DNA of 64,000 nt from GAS368 sp965227745 (GCA_965227745.1 OZ245769.1:1736001-1800000); one strand, 5' to 3'. Positions 16,640-26,581 are shown, counted from the first letter of the stretch. A program made the numbers and translations. Notes: generated by a model not told the origin, from the sequence alone.

Positions 16640-18826
16640 ATGGCATCCACTAATATCGCCGGCACGCTGCGCCGCTCGTTGCTCATCAAGGTCATCTCCA
16701 AGCCGGCCCCCAGCCGCGAGGACGTCGCCTCGGTCATCGAGCTCACCGCCGCCAAGGTCGTCGAGGCCCTGCAGGCCCAGTCGATGACGTTCTACATGGT
16801 CGAGGGCAACGAGATCGCCTTCAAGCAGGTCTATTACTCACCCACCCTCTGGGCCGGAGAACCCGCCAAGCACAAGAAATTCGAGGAGACCGCCGCCAAG
16901 CTCCTCGCGCTGAAAATCCCCACCGGCAAGGGCATCGTGGGTAAGGTCGTCGAGACTGGCGAACCCATCTTCTTCCGCAACAGCGAGAGCCAGGCGCCGT
17001 TCATGGCGTCGATGGCGCAGAACACCGGCTTCGAGGTGCGCTCGATGCTCACGGTCCCGCTCAAGACCACGATCACGCTCGGCGCGATCCAGGTCCTCAA
17101 CAAGGAGCTCTCCGCCGGCACCGAGGGCGAGTTCACCGAGCGCGATCTCGTCCTCCTGAAGGAGGTCGCCGAATACTCCTCCACGCTCATCCACCGCATG
17201 GTGGACCCCAAATTCGTCCCCAACGCCGAGGACACCGCGCGCTTCGTTTCCAAGCTCACCGATCTCCCGCTCGTCACGAAGATCGAGGAGATCGAGATCG
17301 ATGAGAAGCTCATCGAGGTCACCGGCGACGCGATCATCCGCCGCGAAGGCATTTTTCCCCACAAGCGCCTCGGCCCCAATTCCGTCGCGGTGCTGATGAC
17401 CAACCCGCTCGACTACGGCAAACGCGAGTCCTTCTCGCAGGCCACCGAGCAATCCATCGAGGATGTCAGCGTGGTCTCCGCCACGTTCTTCGAGGCGATG
17501 GTCAAAAAGTTTTTCAAGGAGGCCAAAGCCACCGCCGGTTCCGAGGAGGTCGATATCGACTCCGTCACCGACATCATCAACAGCACCTACTCCACCGAGG
17601 GCGGGGCCGCCGAGATCAGCGCCGCCGATCTGGAGAATGAAGACTCCGCGCCGATCATTCAGCTCACCAATCGCATCATCGAGGATGCCTACGTGTGCGG
17701 CGCGTCCGACATCCACATCGAGCCGATGGAGAAGGAGCTCCTCATCCGCTACCGCATCGACGGTCTGTGCCAGGAAAAGCTCCGGCTGCCCAAGGCCGTG
17801 GCCAATTCCATGATCACGCGCCTCAAGATCATGTGCAACCTCGACATCTCCGAGCGCCGGTTGCCGCAGGACGGCCGCATCGTATTCAAGAAGTACACGA
17901 AGAAGAACATGAACATCGATCTTCGCGTCGCCACCGGCCCGATGAAGGACGGCGAGAAGGTGGTCATGCGTATTCTCGACAAGTCCAAGTCCACCCTGCC
18001 CCTCCCCGCGCTCGGCTTCTCCGACGAAAATCTCGCCAAGTACCGCGAGTGCATCCGCCAGCCCTACGGCATGATCTTGCACTGCGGCCCCACCGGCTCC
18101 GGCAAATCGATGACGCTCTACTCCGCGCTCGGCGAGGTAAACACCCCCGACGTCAACATCCAGACCGCCGAGGACCCCATCGAGTACACGCTCGCCGGCA
18201 TCAATCAGATGCAGATGAACCGGCAGATCGGCCTCACCTTCGAGCGCGCCCTGCGCTGTTACCTCCGCATGGACCCCGACATCATCCTCGTCGGTGAAAT
18301 CCGCGACAAGGAAACCGCCCAAATCGCCGTCGAGGCCGCGCTGACGGGTCACTTGCTGGTCTCTACTCTGCACACCAACGACGCGCCTTCCACCGTCTCT
18401 CGTATCGGTGAAATGGGCGTCGAGCCTTTCAATATCTCCGCCTCCCTCGTCTGCGTGTGCGCCCAGCGCCTGCTCCGCCGCGTCTGCAAAAACTGCAAGA
18501 TTCCCTACGAGCCCAAGGGCCGCGAACAGGACATCCTGCAGAAAGCGCTCCAGTGGAGCGGCCAGATTTACAAGGCCAATCCGCAGGGCTGCCCGACGTG
18601 CAGCGGCACCGGCTATAAGGGCCGCGTCGGTATCCACGAACTCATGACAAACTCCGAGGAGTTGGTGGAAGGCATTAACAACGAGGTCGAGGTCGCCACG
18701 CTTAAGCGCATCGCGATGAAAAACGGCATGAAGACCCTCCACCAAGACTCCGTGCTCAAGGTCAAGATGGGCCTCACCACCCTCGAGGAAGCCCTGAGCA
18801 ACGTCCCGCCGGATTTGATCTTGTAA
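16640..18826 (+). CDS. GspE/PilB-type secretion ATPase with N-terminal GAF domain
   Basis: 728-residue cytoplasmic hexameric ATPase that drives type IV pilus or type II secretion assembly. Residues about 15-190 form a GAF domain (GKGIVGKVVETGEPIFFRN, RSMLTVPL, GAIQVLNK), replacing the usual N1 MshEN region. The ATPase half has SDIHIEPMEKELLIRYRIDG, Walker A GPTGSGKS (about 483-490), the Asp box, Walker B IILVGEIRD, and the zinc tetracysteine CKNC (about 616) with CPTC (about 651). ATG 16640 chosen after a C/T-rich leader. No other pilus gene is in the window. Confidence 0.93.
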   Translation: MASTNIAGTLRRSLLIKVISKPAPSREDVASVIELTAAKVVEALQAQSMTFYMVEGNEIAFKQVYYSPTLWAGEPAKHKKFEETAAKLLALKIPTGKGIVGKVVETGEPIFFRNSESQAPFMASMAQNTGFEVRSMLTVPLKTTITLGAIQVLNKELSAGTEGEFTERDLVLLKEVAEYSSTLIHRMVDPKFVPNAEDTARFVSKLTDLPLVTKIEEIEIDEKLIEVTGDAIIRREGIFPHKRLGPNSVAVLMTNPLDYGKRESFSQATEQSIEDVSVVSATFFEAMVKKFFKEAKATAGSEEVDIDSVTDIINSTYSTEGGAAEISAADLENEDSAPIIQLTNRIIEDAYVCGASDIHIEPMEKELLIRYRIDGLCQEKLRLPKAVANSMITRLKIMCNLDISERRLPQDGRIVFKKYTKKNMNIDLRVATGPMKDGEKVVMRILDKSKSTLPLPALGFSDENLAKYRECIRQPYGMILHCGPTGSGKSMTLYSALGEVNTPDVNIQTAEDPIEYTLAGINQMQMNRQIGLTFERALRCYLRMDPDIILVGEIRDKETAQIAVEAALTGHLLVSTLHTNDAPSTVSRIGEMGVEPFNISASLVCVCAQRLLRRVCKNCKIPYEPKGREQDILQKALQWSGQIYKANPQGCPTCSGTGYKGRVGIHELMTNSEELVEGINNEVEVATLKRIAMKNGMKTLHQDSVLKVKMGLTTLEEALSNVPPDLIL

Positions 18827-18917
18827 GCGGGGCGGGCCGTACCCATCGAGTGCGCCACCACTGCGTCACTCTCGTTGTCCCGCTTACACCAGCAGCTGCT
18901 GAGGTTTTGACTTTCTG

Positions 18918-18944
18918 GTAGCCGCGAGCGTAAGCGAGTGGCGG
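18918..18944. repeat. short imperfect palindrome in the pilB-TPR gap
   Basis: Imperfect inverted sequence GCCGCGAGCG TAAGCGAGTGGC between two convergent genes; it could fold into a short hairpin (GAGCG/CGAG core) but lacks a T run. Role unknown; possibly a repetitive extragenic palindrome. Confidence 0.35.
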
Positions 18945-18979
18945 TGTGGCTATCGTCCAAATCTCGACTGACGCTGGTA

Positions 18980-20896
18980 TTACTTTTTCCCCGGCGTCGG
19001 CTTCCACTCGGCCAGTCGGGTCTTCGCTTTGGCGAGTTCCGGGTTCCGCTTCAGTACTTCCTCCACGAGCGTGATCGCTCCCGCCTTGTCCCCGGCGGCG
19101 TAAAATTGCTCCGCCTGCTCGATGAGCGTCAGCGAACGGTCGGTGTTGCCGTTGAGGTAGAGTCGGGTGGCTGCCTGCATCGCGAGGCGTTGCCCTTGCG
19201 CTTGGGCGATGCGGACTTCCGCCATGCGCAGGTCGCTGTCGCGGCGGTCCAGCCACTCGGGGCGGGGCCTGATACGGCGCGCCTCGGCCATGCGGTTCGT
19301 CGCCTCCGCCCATTGTTTGTTTTGCAATAGGAGCGTGAGGCTTTGCAGGAATTCCGCTTCCCGCAGGTAAATGGATTCCGATTTTTGGACTACACTCGTT
19401 TCCTTCTTCGGCGCGAGCAGCTCGGCGATTTCCCGTTTCTGCGTCTGCACCCACGGGCTGTTGGGAAACGAGACCTCCGCCATCGCCACGAGATCGCGCG
19501 CCACTTCAACCCGCCCAGCCAGCCGCATGGCGTCGACCGTGGGCTTGAACAACGTGAGCAGCCAGGGCCGGCTGCGGAAAAAATCGACAAGCGCGGTCTG
19601 AGGCGCATCGGTGCGCGCGTCGATGACGGCCAAGAGTCGGGTCATCCAGTCGTACCAGAGCTGTTCGCGAGGGTTCGCCGATTTGGCTCCCACGTCGGGT
19701 TTGATCTTGGCGAGTTCTCGCGTCGCCTCGGCCCACGCTCCCTGCTGCACCGCGAGTTGCACTTTCAGCACGCGCAGTGCTTGCAGCGGATAGCCGCGCT
19801 CCACCGCCGCCGTCATCACCCGATCGAAAAGTGCCGTCGCGCCGATCTCCGCAAGCGGTTCGGCCAGCATCTGCAAATTCGCCGGCGTCCCGCCGTAGCG
19901 AAAGATGAAATCATCCAGCGCCGCGCTCGCCGACTCGCCCCGCCCCGCGAGCGCCCGCTGCACGATGCCAAAGGTCGCCGGCCGGGGATCGCCAGGCATG
20001 AGCGCCCGGAATTCCTCGATGGCCTTCTCCATGTCGTCTCCACGACCGGCATCGCGCAGGGCGCGCACTTGCAGCCGGCGCACGATCTTTAGGTCAGCGT
20101 CGGGCTGGCGCGACCACTGCTCGAGAAAATCCACCGCTTCGGGCACGCGTTTGAGCTCGATGAGCGCCAGAACCTTTTGCTCGTTGGCGGCCGTTCCTAA
20201 ATCGTTCTTCTCCGCCCAAGCCAGGGCGTCGTCGGCGCGTCGCGCACTGAGGAGCGCGGAAAATTTTTGCGCGGCCAGCCAGCGGCGTTCGAGTCCGACC
20301 GTGTTGCTCTGCATCGAGGGATAGTACCGGTCGACGAGCGCGATGATGGTCTCGAAATCCTCCCCTTGGCCCGCGACGTCGATGTAGCTCTGGATGTAGG
20401 CGCGTCCCGGATACTCCGCCGTGAGGCCGTCCTTCAACAGCGCCAGCGCGTCTTCGCGCTGATTCATGATCACATTATACCGGGCCAGTGAAATCCGCCC
20501 CTTCAAGTCGCCGGGAAACAGGGTGAGTCCCAGCCGCAGCAGTTTCGCGCCCTCCGACCAGCGCGCGGCCTTGATGAGGTCCTGCCCTTCGGCGATAAAG
20601 GCCCGGCCCTTTTTCTCGCGCACTTCTGAGCGTCGCAAGGGGTACAACAGTGCGTCGGTGTAGCCGAGTTGGTTGTACGGATTCTTGCGCCAGATGGAAA
20701 CCACCACGGAGGTTCCGATCAAGTACATCGCCACCACCAGCGCCATCCCCCACAGCATGACGCCGCGCAGGCTGATCGCCAAGCCGCCCTCCCGCTCCCC
20801 TTCCGCCCGGTCGTAAAAGCCGAACAAGCCGAAATACCAGGAGCCCTGGATGACTTTCGAGGCCCCCCAGATCAGCTTGATGCGACGCGGCTTCAT
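18980..20896 (-). CDS. membrane-anchored tetratricopeptide-repeat protein
   Basis: 638 residues. A cytosolic N-terminal stretch of about 38 residues is followed by one transmembrane helix (GVMLWGMALVVAMYLIG), then a long all-helical region that reads as TPR/Sel1-like repeats: KKGRAFIAEGQDLIKAARWS, EGAKLLRLGLTLFPGDLKG, EDALALLKDGLTAEYPGRAY and others, to a final pair near the C-terminus (FYAAGDKAGAITLVEEVLKR NPELAKAK). It starts 6 bp behind the smc stop and is probably co-transcribed with it. The partner it scaffolds is unknown. Confidence 0.8.
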   Translation of the reverse strand: MKPRRIKLIWGASKVIQGSWYFGLFGFYDRAEGEREGGLAISLRGVMLWGMALVVAMYLIGTSVVVSIWRKNPYNQLGYTDALLYPLRRSEVREKKGRAFIAEGQDLIKAARWSEGAKLLRLGLTLFPGDLKGRISLARYNVIMNQREDALALLKDGLTAEYPGRAYIQSYIDVAGQGEDFETIIALVDRYYPSMQSNTVGLERRWLAAQKFSALLSARRADDALAWAEKNDLGTAANEQKVLALIELKRVPEAVDFLEQWSRQPDADLKIVRRLQVRALRDAGRGDDMEKAIEEFRALMPGDPRPATFGIVQRALAGRGESASAALDDFIFRYGGTPANLQMLAEPLAEIGATALFDRVMTAAVERGYPLQALRVLKVQLAVQQGAWAEATRELAKIKPDVGAKSANPREQLWYDWMTRLLAVIDARTDAPQTALVDFFRSRPWLLTLFKPTVDAMRLAGRVEVARDLVAMAEVSFPNSPWVQTQKREIAELLAPKKETSVVQKSESIYLREAEFLQSLTLLLQNKQWAEATNRMAEARRIRPRPEWLDRRDSDLRMAEVRIAQAQGQRLAMQAATRLYLNGNTDRSLTLIEQAEQFYAAGDKAGAITLVEEVLKRNPELAKAKTRLAEWKPTPGKK

Positions 20897-20902
20897 CGCG
20901 AC

Positions 20903-23900
20903 TTAGCGCGAGGCACTTTCGAATTTCGCCCCGCGCACGGATTCCGCGATGTTCTGCGGGTGCGGCTCGATGTCGCCGTGCTCGTTGTTGAATTTCATCG
21001 AGACGGTCTTCGAGACGCCGCGCTCTTCCATCGTCACGCCGTAGATCGCGCTGGCCGCCGAGACGGTGCGCTTGTTGTGCGTGATGATGATGAACTGCGA
21101 CTCGCCCACGAACTTCTTCAACAGCTCCGTGAAGCGGCCGATGTTCGATTCGTCGAGCGGCGCGTCCAACTCGTCGAGCAAGCAGAACGGCGAGGGCTTC
21201 ACCATGTAGAGCGCGAAGAGCAAGGCGACCGCCGTGAGCGTCTTCTGTCCGCCCGAGAGCAGCGTGATGCCCTTGAGCTTGGTGCCGGGAGGCTGGGCGA
21301 CGATCTCGATGCCGCTCTCGAGGATATCCTCGGCCGCGATCAGCTCCAGGTGCGCCCGCCCGCCGCCGAAGAGCGTGAGGAAGGTGTATTCGAAGTTTTT
21401 CTTGATCTGCTCGAAGGTGACTTGGAACTGCTGGAGCGAGGTCTGGTTAATCTCGTCGATCGCCTTAATCAGCTCGGCCTTGGCCGTCGTGAGATCGTTG
21501 ACTTGTCCTTGTAGGAAGTCGTGGCGCTGCTTCAGTTCGGCGTACTCCTCGATGGCGACGAGATTGACCGCACCCATGCCGGCGAGGCGCTGGCGCAGAG
21601 CATCGGTCTCGACCTTGATCGCGGTCCAGTCCGTGCCGTCGAGCGCCGCGAGTTCTTTCTCGGTGGGCTCGCCGCGATTTTCCTTTTTCTTGCGGCGGCG
21701 TTTCGGCGCAGCCTCACCCTCCGCCGGAGCGGCTCCGTCGGTGGCCGGCGCCGCCAAAGCGGCGGCAGGCGCGGCCTCGCCCTCGTCTTCATCTTCGTCG
21801 AGGTCGAGCGGCTTCACGCCCTCGGGCTCATCGTCGGAATGCCAGAGTTGATGCTTCCACTGCACCGTGGACACATCGGTCTGAAATTCCCGCGTCACTT
21901 CCTCGGCGAGGAATTGGGCGCGCTGACGATTTTCCGCGAGTTTGATCTCGTGCGTGCTGAGTTGGCTGTGGGAGGCGTCGGCCTCCTGGCGCACGCTGAC
22001 CTGTGCGGCTTCGAGGGCGTTGATCTCACGCTCGACGTCGACGAGGCCCATGCGCACCGACTCGACCTGCTCTTGCGCGACGGAAAACGTCTCCGCGATC
22101 TGCGCCGCACGGGCGCGCTGCTCGGAGGATTCGCGCTCGAGCTCCGCCGTCTGTTCCGTCCACGTTTCGATCTCCGTCTGGCGCTGCACGAGCAGTTCGC
22201 TCAATTGCAGGCGGCGGCGCTCCATCTCGCCGAGACCGCGGTCGAGGACTTCGACTTTTTGGCGGCGCTCCGCAAGTTCGAGGCGAGCTTGAGCAAGAGT
22301 GTCGCGCTTCACGTCGCGATCGGTGCGGATCTCGTTAATGCGCGTCTCCAGATTCTGGATTTTCGCACGCTGCGCATTCGCGACGCTGTCCGCCTCGGCC
22401 AGGCCGGCCTGGGCCTTTTCCCAGCGGCTGTGCGCCTCATTGCGCGCCTGCTCGAGCGAAACGAGTTCGTTCTCCATCCGGTTGAGTCGATTGCCGATAT
22501 CCTCGGCGGCCCGTTGCGCATTGCGCTGCTCGGCCTGCGCAGAGGCCAGGGCCTGCGTCGCCGTCAGCACATCGGCTCGGCTCTGCTCGAGGGCCTGCTC
22601 CGCCTCGGCGAGCCGGGCATTGAGCGCGTCGATCACGGCCTTCTGGTCGTCGTGCGCCTTTTGGTCGTCCGCGAGCGCCTTGCTCGTTTCGCGCATGTCG
22701 ATTTCGCGCTGCACGATGCTATTGGCCGACTTCTTGGAGCCATGGTGGCCGCCGTAAACGAGGCCGCGACGGTCCACGAGGTCGCCCTTGCGCGTGACCA
22801 CGGCGAGGAAACTAAACGCCGGGTTGGCCTTCCAAAATTCGAGAAACGCCCCGAGGTCCTCCGCCACGTACGATTCACGCAGCAGTCCCAACGCCGGGTG
22901 CGCGGGATCGGTGTCACCCACCGCCTGCAGCGCCGGGATCAGGCCAGCCGGCAATTCCCCGGCATTCGCCACGCCGCCACTCAGCTCCGCGACATTCAGC
23001 ACCGCCGAGCCAATCTGCTCCGCGTCCAACTGCGCGAGGATGCGCTGCGCCGTCGCGAGATCGCTCACACTGATCGCTTCGGCGGCGGAACCGAGGAGTG
23101 CCTCGATCGCCTTGCCAAACTCCGGCTTCACCGCGAGGCCCTGCGTGATGGGCGTGGGCTTCGCGCCTCCTTGCAGCGCGCCGTCGAGGCGGCCTTGCAA
23201 GACGGCCTTGGCGCCTTCGCCGAAGCCTTCCCATCGCTCTTGCAATTGCTGGAGCAAGCGCAAGCGCGCGGTGCGCTGCGCGAGCGTACGATCAATTTCG
23301 GAAAGTTTGCGCTGCGCCTCGCGAAACTCCCGCGTGAGATCCGTGATCGCCTGCTGCGCGGCGGCGGCTTCGCCTTGCACACGCGATTTATCCGACAGCG
23401 CCGCCTCGGCCCGCGCTTCCATCTCGGCGGCCATTTGCGCGACCCCGGTTACTTCCTGGCGCACCGCTTCGGTCTCCTGCGCGAGTGATTCGTGCTTGTG
23501 GACGCTGGTCTTCTGATCGACCTCGTAGCCCGAGCAATCCGTGCGGAGGCGCGCCACCGTGCTATCGATCTGGAGGAGCTGAAATTTCGCCTGATTGAGT
23601 TCCTGCTCGAGCTTGCTCAGCTCGCCGTCGGCGATGGCCAGCTCGCGGTTGCGCTGTTGGAAAATGGCATCGCTGCTGCCCAGCAAGCCGAGCTGCATCT
23701 GCTTGTCCTGCGCGCCGGTGTCGACCTGCGAGGAGACTTCGCGGAGCTGCATTTCGACTTCACCCAGATTGTCGCGCGACGACGCGAGACGATCCTCGAG
23801 ACCGCTGCGGCGGATCTGCGCGAGATTGGCGGCGTTTTCGGCGGCCTCCTTTTGCGAACGCAAATCGAAGACGGCCTGCTGCGCATCCTGCACGCGCTGG

Positions 23901-24739
23901 TTGAGGCGGCTGCGCTGCTGTTTCTTTTCGTCGAGCTGGGTTTGCTGCGTATCCAGGCTTTCCCGACGCGCATCGGCGTTGGCCCGCAAAGCGGCGACCT
24001 TGGTTTCCAGATCGCCGAGCGTCGCGCTCAACTCCGCGTGGTGATAGCTGCTCCACGCCAGCGCGAGATGGCGCAGGCGGTGCGTGAGGCGCTTGTAGCG
24101 CATGGCCTTGGCGGCCTGGCGGCGCAGCGAGCCGATCTGGCGCGAGACCTCGCCGATCACGTCGGCCACGCGCGCCATGTTGGTGTCCGTCAACGCGAGC
24201 TTCTGGAGCGCTTCGCGGCGCGCCGACTTGTACTTGGTGATGCCGGCCGCCTCTTCAAACACCGCCCGGCGCTCCTCCGGCTTCGACGACAGGATCTGGT
24301 CGATCTGGCCCTGCGCCATGATCGAGTAGCTCGTCCGGCCGATGCCGGTGTCCATGAAAAGCTTTTGAATGTCCTTCAGGCGGCAGGGCTGGCCGTTGAG
24401 CGCGTACTCGCTCTGGCCGTCGCGATGCACCCGGCGCATGATCTCGACCTCGTGAAACTCCGTGCCGAGCTGCTTCTCACACTCGGTCAGGAGCAGGGAA
24501 ACTTCGCAAATCTGGGCCGGCTTGCGCGTGTCGGCGCCTTCGAAAATGACGTCCTGCATCTTGCCGCCACGGAGGGCCTTGGCGCTCTGCTCACCGAGCA
24601 CCCAGCGGATGGAATCGGCGACGTTGGACTTGCCGCAGCCATTGGGCCCGACGATGGCAGTCACGCCCGGTTCGAAGCGGAGGGTCGTGTTGTCGGCAAA
24701 CGATTTGAAGCCGTGGAGCTTGAGCGCCTTGAGATACAT
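20903..24739 (-). CDS. smc: chromosome segregation protein SMC
   Basis: 1278-residue condensin ATPase organising the chromosome. N-terminal Walker A GPNGCGKSNV (about residues 32-41), long coiled coils, a hinge near residues 515-650 (LAVKPEFGKAIEALLGSAAEAI; KGDLVDRRGLVYGG), and the C-terminal signature LSGGQKTLTAVALLFAL with D-box FCLLDELDAPLDESN. ATG 24739 (MYLKALKLHGFKSFA) is the canonical start. Odd: an Asp/Glu- then Ala/Pro- then Lys/Arg-rich linker interrupts the C-terminal coiled coil around residues 970-1026 (codons near 21661-21830). scpA/scpB are not in the window. Confidence 0.96.
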   Translation of the reverse strand: MYLKALKLHGFKSFADNTTLRFEPGVTAIVGPNGCGKSNVADSIRWVLGEQSAKALRGGKMQDVIFEGADTRKPAQICEVSLLLTECEKQLGTEFHEVEIMRRVHRDGQSEYALNGQPCRLKDIQKLFMDTGIGRTSYSIMAQGQIDQILSSKPEERRAVFEEAAGITKYKSARREALQKLALTDTNMARVADVIGEVSRQIGSLRRQAAKAMRYKRLTHRLRHLALAWSSYHHAELSATLGDLETKVAALRANADARRESLDTQQTQLDEKKQQRSRLNQRVQDAQQAVFDLRSQKEAAENAANLAQIRRSGLEDRLASSRDNLGEVEMQLREVSSQVDTGAQDKQMQLGLLGSSDAIFQQRNRELAIADGELSKLEQELNQAKFQLLQIDSTVARLRTDCSGYEVDQKTSVHKHESLAQETEAVRQEVTGVAQMAAEMEARAEAALSDKSRVQGEAAAAQQAITDLTREFREAQRKLSEIDRTLAQRTARLRLLQQLQERWEGFGEGAKAVLQGRLDGALQGGAKPTPITQGLAVKPEFGKAIEALLGSAAEAISVSDLATAQRILAQLDAEQIGSAVLNVAELSGGVANAGELPAGLIPALQAVGDTDPAHPALGLLRESYVAEDLGAFLEFWKANPAFSFLAVVTRKGDLVDRRGLVYGGHHGSKKSANSIVQREIDMRETSKALADDQKAHDDQKAVIDALNARLAEAEQALEQSRADVLTATQALASAQAEQRNAQRAAEDIGNRLNRMENELVSLEQARNEAHSRWEKAQAGLAEADSVANAQRAKIQNLETRINEIRTDRDVKRDTLAQARLELAERRQKVEVLDRGLGEMERRRLQLSELLVQRQTEIETWTEQTAELERESSEQRARAAQIAETFSVAQEQVESVRMGLVDVEREINALEAAQVSVRQEADASHSQLSTHEIKLAENRQRAQFLAEEVTREFQTDVSTVQWKHQLWHSDDEPEGVKPLDLDEDEDEGEAAPAAALAAPATDGAAPAEGEAAPKRRRKKKENRGEPTEKELAALDGTDWTAIKVETDALRQRLAGMGAVNLVAIEEYAELKQRHDFLQGQVNDLTTAKAELIKAIDEINQTSLQQFQVTFEQIKKNFEYTFLTLFGGGRAHLELIAAEDILESGIEIVAQPPGTKLKGITLLSGGQKTLTAVALLFALYMVKPSPFCLLDELDAPLDESNIGRFTELLKKFVGESQFIIITHNKRTVSAASAIYGVTMEERGVSKTVSMKFNNEHGDIEPHPQNIAESVRGAKFESASR

Positions 24740-24787
24740 GCAGGATGGAAACGGTCCATTCAAAGACCCCCTATCCGCCCCGCAATG

Positions 24788-24816
24788 GAAAAACTGGCGA
24801 GTTGTTCACACTCGCC
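24788..24816 (-). terminator. probable terminator after the lipoprotein gene at 24838
   Basis: On the minus strand a GGCGAG/CTCGCC stem with a 9-nt loop is followed by AG and five T. It lies just past the stop of the minus-strand lipoprotein gene and upstream of smc, separating the two. Confidence 0.55.
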
Positions 24817-24837
24817 TCACACCCCGGCCGGCCCCGC

Positions 24838-25635
24838 TCAAATCTTCGGGGGCGCCGCGGGCGCTTTTTGGCCCAAAATCGAATCGGCGTCGCCCATGCC
24901 CTTGCGCATGAAGTCCACGGTCTGGGCATCGCTCTTGATGCGCACCTTGGTTTCCTTCGCCGAGTCGCGGCCGATGTAGTCGGCGGTGGCGGAGGCCATG
25001 ATTGGAAGGTATTTTCGGATATCCTTACTTTGGTCTTCCGTGCTCGTCGAGACACTCCAGATCTCGGCCGGCGCGCGCCCCTCGGAGGCGGGCTTGTTTT
25101 CGCGCGCGGAGATGCGGAGATATTTTTCGTAAACCGTCACCATCTGCGGCACCTCGTCGAACCCGACGAGCTCGGAGCGCGGAGATTGGTACACGGCCAC
25201 CGTGCGATAGCTGGTATTGCCGCGCGAATCGACGACCGGCACCTGCTCGTAGCGCACGCCCCCGCCGACCTGCGCGTAACGCGGCACGCTCACCGTCTCC
25301 ATCTTGGAACGGGGCGCATCGATTCCGTAGTCGAGCTCGACGATCATGTCCGCCTTTTCGCTCGTCGGCGCTTCGTAGAGGCCCTTAGCGGACAGCGCCG
25401 TCTTCACATATTCTTCGGCCTCGCGGTAGCGAAGGCTCTCTTCCCCGAGCGCGGGATTCTTGCTCTTGATCTTGTACGACTGCGGCGCCGAAGGCGTACC
25501 TACCGCGGCTACATCCTTCTTCGTGATGGCGTCGACCTTGACCGAATACGTGTCGCGGGTGTTGCACCCGCTAAGCGCACCGAGCGTCGCGAGGCAGGCG
25601 ATCAAAACCAACCGGCGGGAGGCAGTCTGGATCAT
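24838..25635 (-). CDS. predicted lipoprotein
   Basis: 265 residues. A signal peptide with lipobox LSGC places the acylated Cys near residue 24. The mature part is beta-rich with SKNPALGEESLRYREAEEYVKTALSAKGLYEA, then IVELDYGID and a C-terminal ISARENKPASEGRAPAEIWS region; this arrangement resembles the DUF4136-type lipoproteins, but I would not insist on the family. Possibly outer-membrane attached. ATG 25635 is the only start that gives a good signal peptide. It is separated from smc by a terminator and lies downstream of another lipoprotein gene on the same strand. Confidence 0.75.
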   Translation of the reverse strand: MIQTASRRLVLIACLATLGALSGCNTRDTYSVKVDAITKKDVAAVGTPSAPQSYKIKSKNPALGEESLRYREAEEYVKTALSAKGLYEAPTSEKADMIVELDYGIDAPRSKMETVSVPRYAQVGGGVRYEQVPVVDSRGNTSYRTVAVYQSPRSELVGFDEVPQMVTVYEKYLRISARENKPASEGRAPAEIWSVSTSTEDQSKDIRKYLPIMASATADYIGRDSAKETKVRIKSDAQTVDFMRKGMGDADSILGQKAPAAPPKI

Positions 25636-25710
25636 GGCCGTGAAGCGAAGGAAGCGTTGGTCGGAAGTGTCAGCTGATAATAACGAGATATTCGACCCCC
25701 GGGCGATCGC

Positions 25711-26349
25711 TTAGACGCCCGGCTTGACGGCCGCGTCGTTCGACGGCGCCGCGGTGGTGGCCGGCTTGCCGTCGGTCGCCTTGGGCGGAAGCGGCTCACC
25801 CTTGAGCCGGGCCAACTCTTCTTCCATGCGCGCGATCTCGGCTTCGGTTTGGAGAGTTTTTTCGCGGGCGTCGTCGAGGGCCTTCTTCTTGGCAAGGGCA
25901 CCGGCGCGCTCGTCCTTGAGGCGTTTCAACGCCTGGTCGGCCGCCTCTTTTTTCTTTTGCGCGTCGTTCAGCTCCATATCGGAGATGCGGAAACCCTGCG
26001 CGACCGCGATCTCTTCATCCGCCTCAGCTTTGCGGCGCGCCTCTTCGCTGCGCTTCTTCGCGAGATCTTGCTGGTAAGCGCGCTCCTGCGCGAGGCGGTC
26101 CTGCTCCTTGCGATCCTTGGCATCCTGCACCGCTCCGATGATGCCACCGATGAGCGCACCCGCGCCCACGCCAATGGCCGCACCCGTGCCAGTGCCGAGA
26201 CCGCTGTTGTTGCCGATCACCGCGCCGGCGGCACCGCCGCCGAGCGCGCCGACACCTGCACCTGTCGCTGTGCGCGACGGGGCGACGGACGAGCAGGCGC
26301 TGAGACTAAAAATCGCGCCAGCAGCGCCGAGGAGGACAAGTTTCTTCAT
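25711..26349 (-). CDS. glycine-zipper (YMGG-like) lipoprotein with coiled coil
   Basis: 212 residues. MKKLVLLGAAGAIFSLSAC gives a lipobox LSAC with the acylated Cys at residue 19. Residues about 27-75 are a Gly-zipper (GAGVGALGGGAAGAVIG, then GAAIGVGAGALIGGIIGA), a membrane-inserting motif of the YMGG/OmpA-like Gly-zipper families. The rest is a charged coiled coil (KDRKEQDRLAQERAYQQDLA to TEAEIARMEEELARLKG) and a Pro/Ala tail. ATG 26349 is preferred to a start 30 bp upstream. Likely an envelope structural lipoprotein; adjacent to another lipoprotein gene and divergent from the TolQ-like operon. Confidence 0.78.
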   Translation of the reverse strand: MKKLVLLGAAGAIFSLSACSSVAPSRTATGAGVGALGGGAAGAVIGNNSGLGTGTGAAIGVGAGALIGGIIGAVQDAKDRKEQDRLAQERAYQQDLAKKRSEEARRKAEADEEIAVAQGFRISDMELNDAQKKKEAADQALKRLKDERAGALAKKKALDDAREKTLQTEAEIARMEEELARLKGEPLPPKATDGKPATTAAPSNDAAVKPGV

Positions 26350-26581
26350 GGCAGGACAAGTCGCTGAGAAAAAATCCATGGGGTAAAAGAAAACAGGCGT
26401 TTGCGTACAATTAAACTCGCACTAAGTTAAAGGTGTTCGTTTTTTTTAGCAACCGAGTATGCGATTCCGTCGGATGCCCCTCGATGTGCAATTTCTCGCG
26501 GGGCGTAGTGTACCTAAAAATCTGGTTCATGCGTGACATGACAGGAGCCTCCAACCTCAACCTGCTTCTATCCTTAGGACT

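Noticed and set aside
16838..18745. 635-residue open frame opposite the PilB-type ATPase
   Set aside because: Antisense mirror of a gene with all expected motifs; no domain of its own.
21521..23488. 655-residue open frame opposite smc
   Set aside because: Arg/Leu/His-rich mirror frame of the SMC coiled coil; no recognisable motif or start context.
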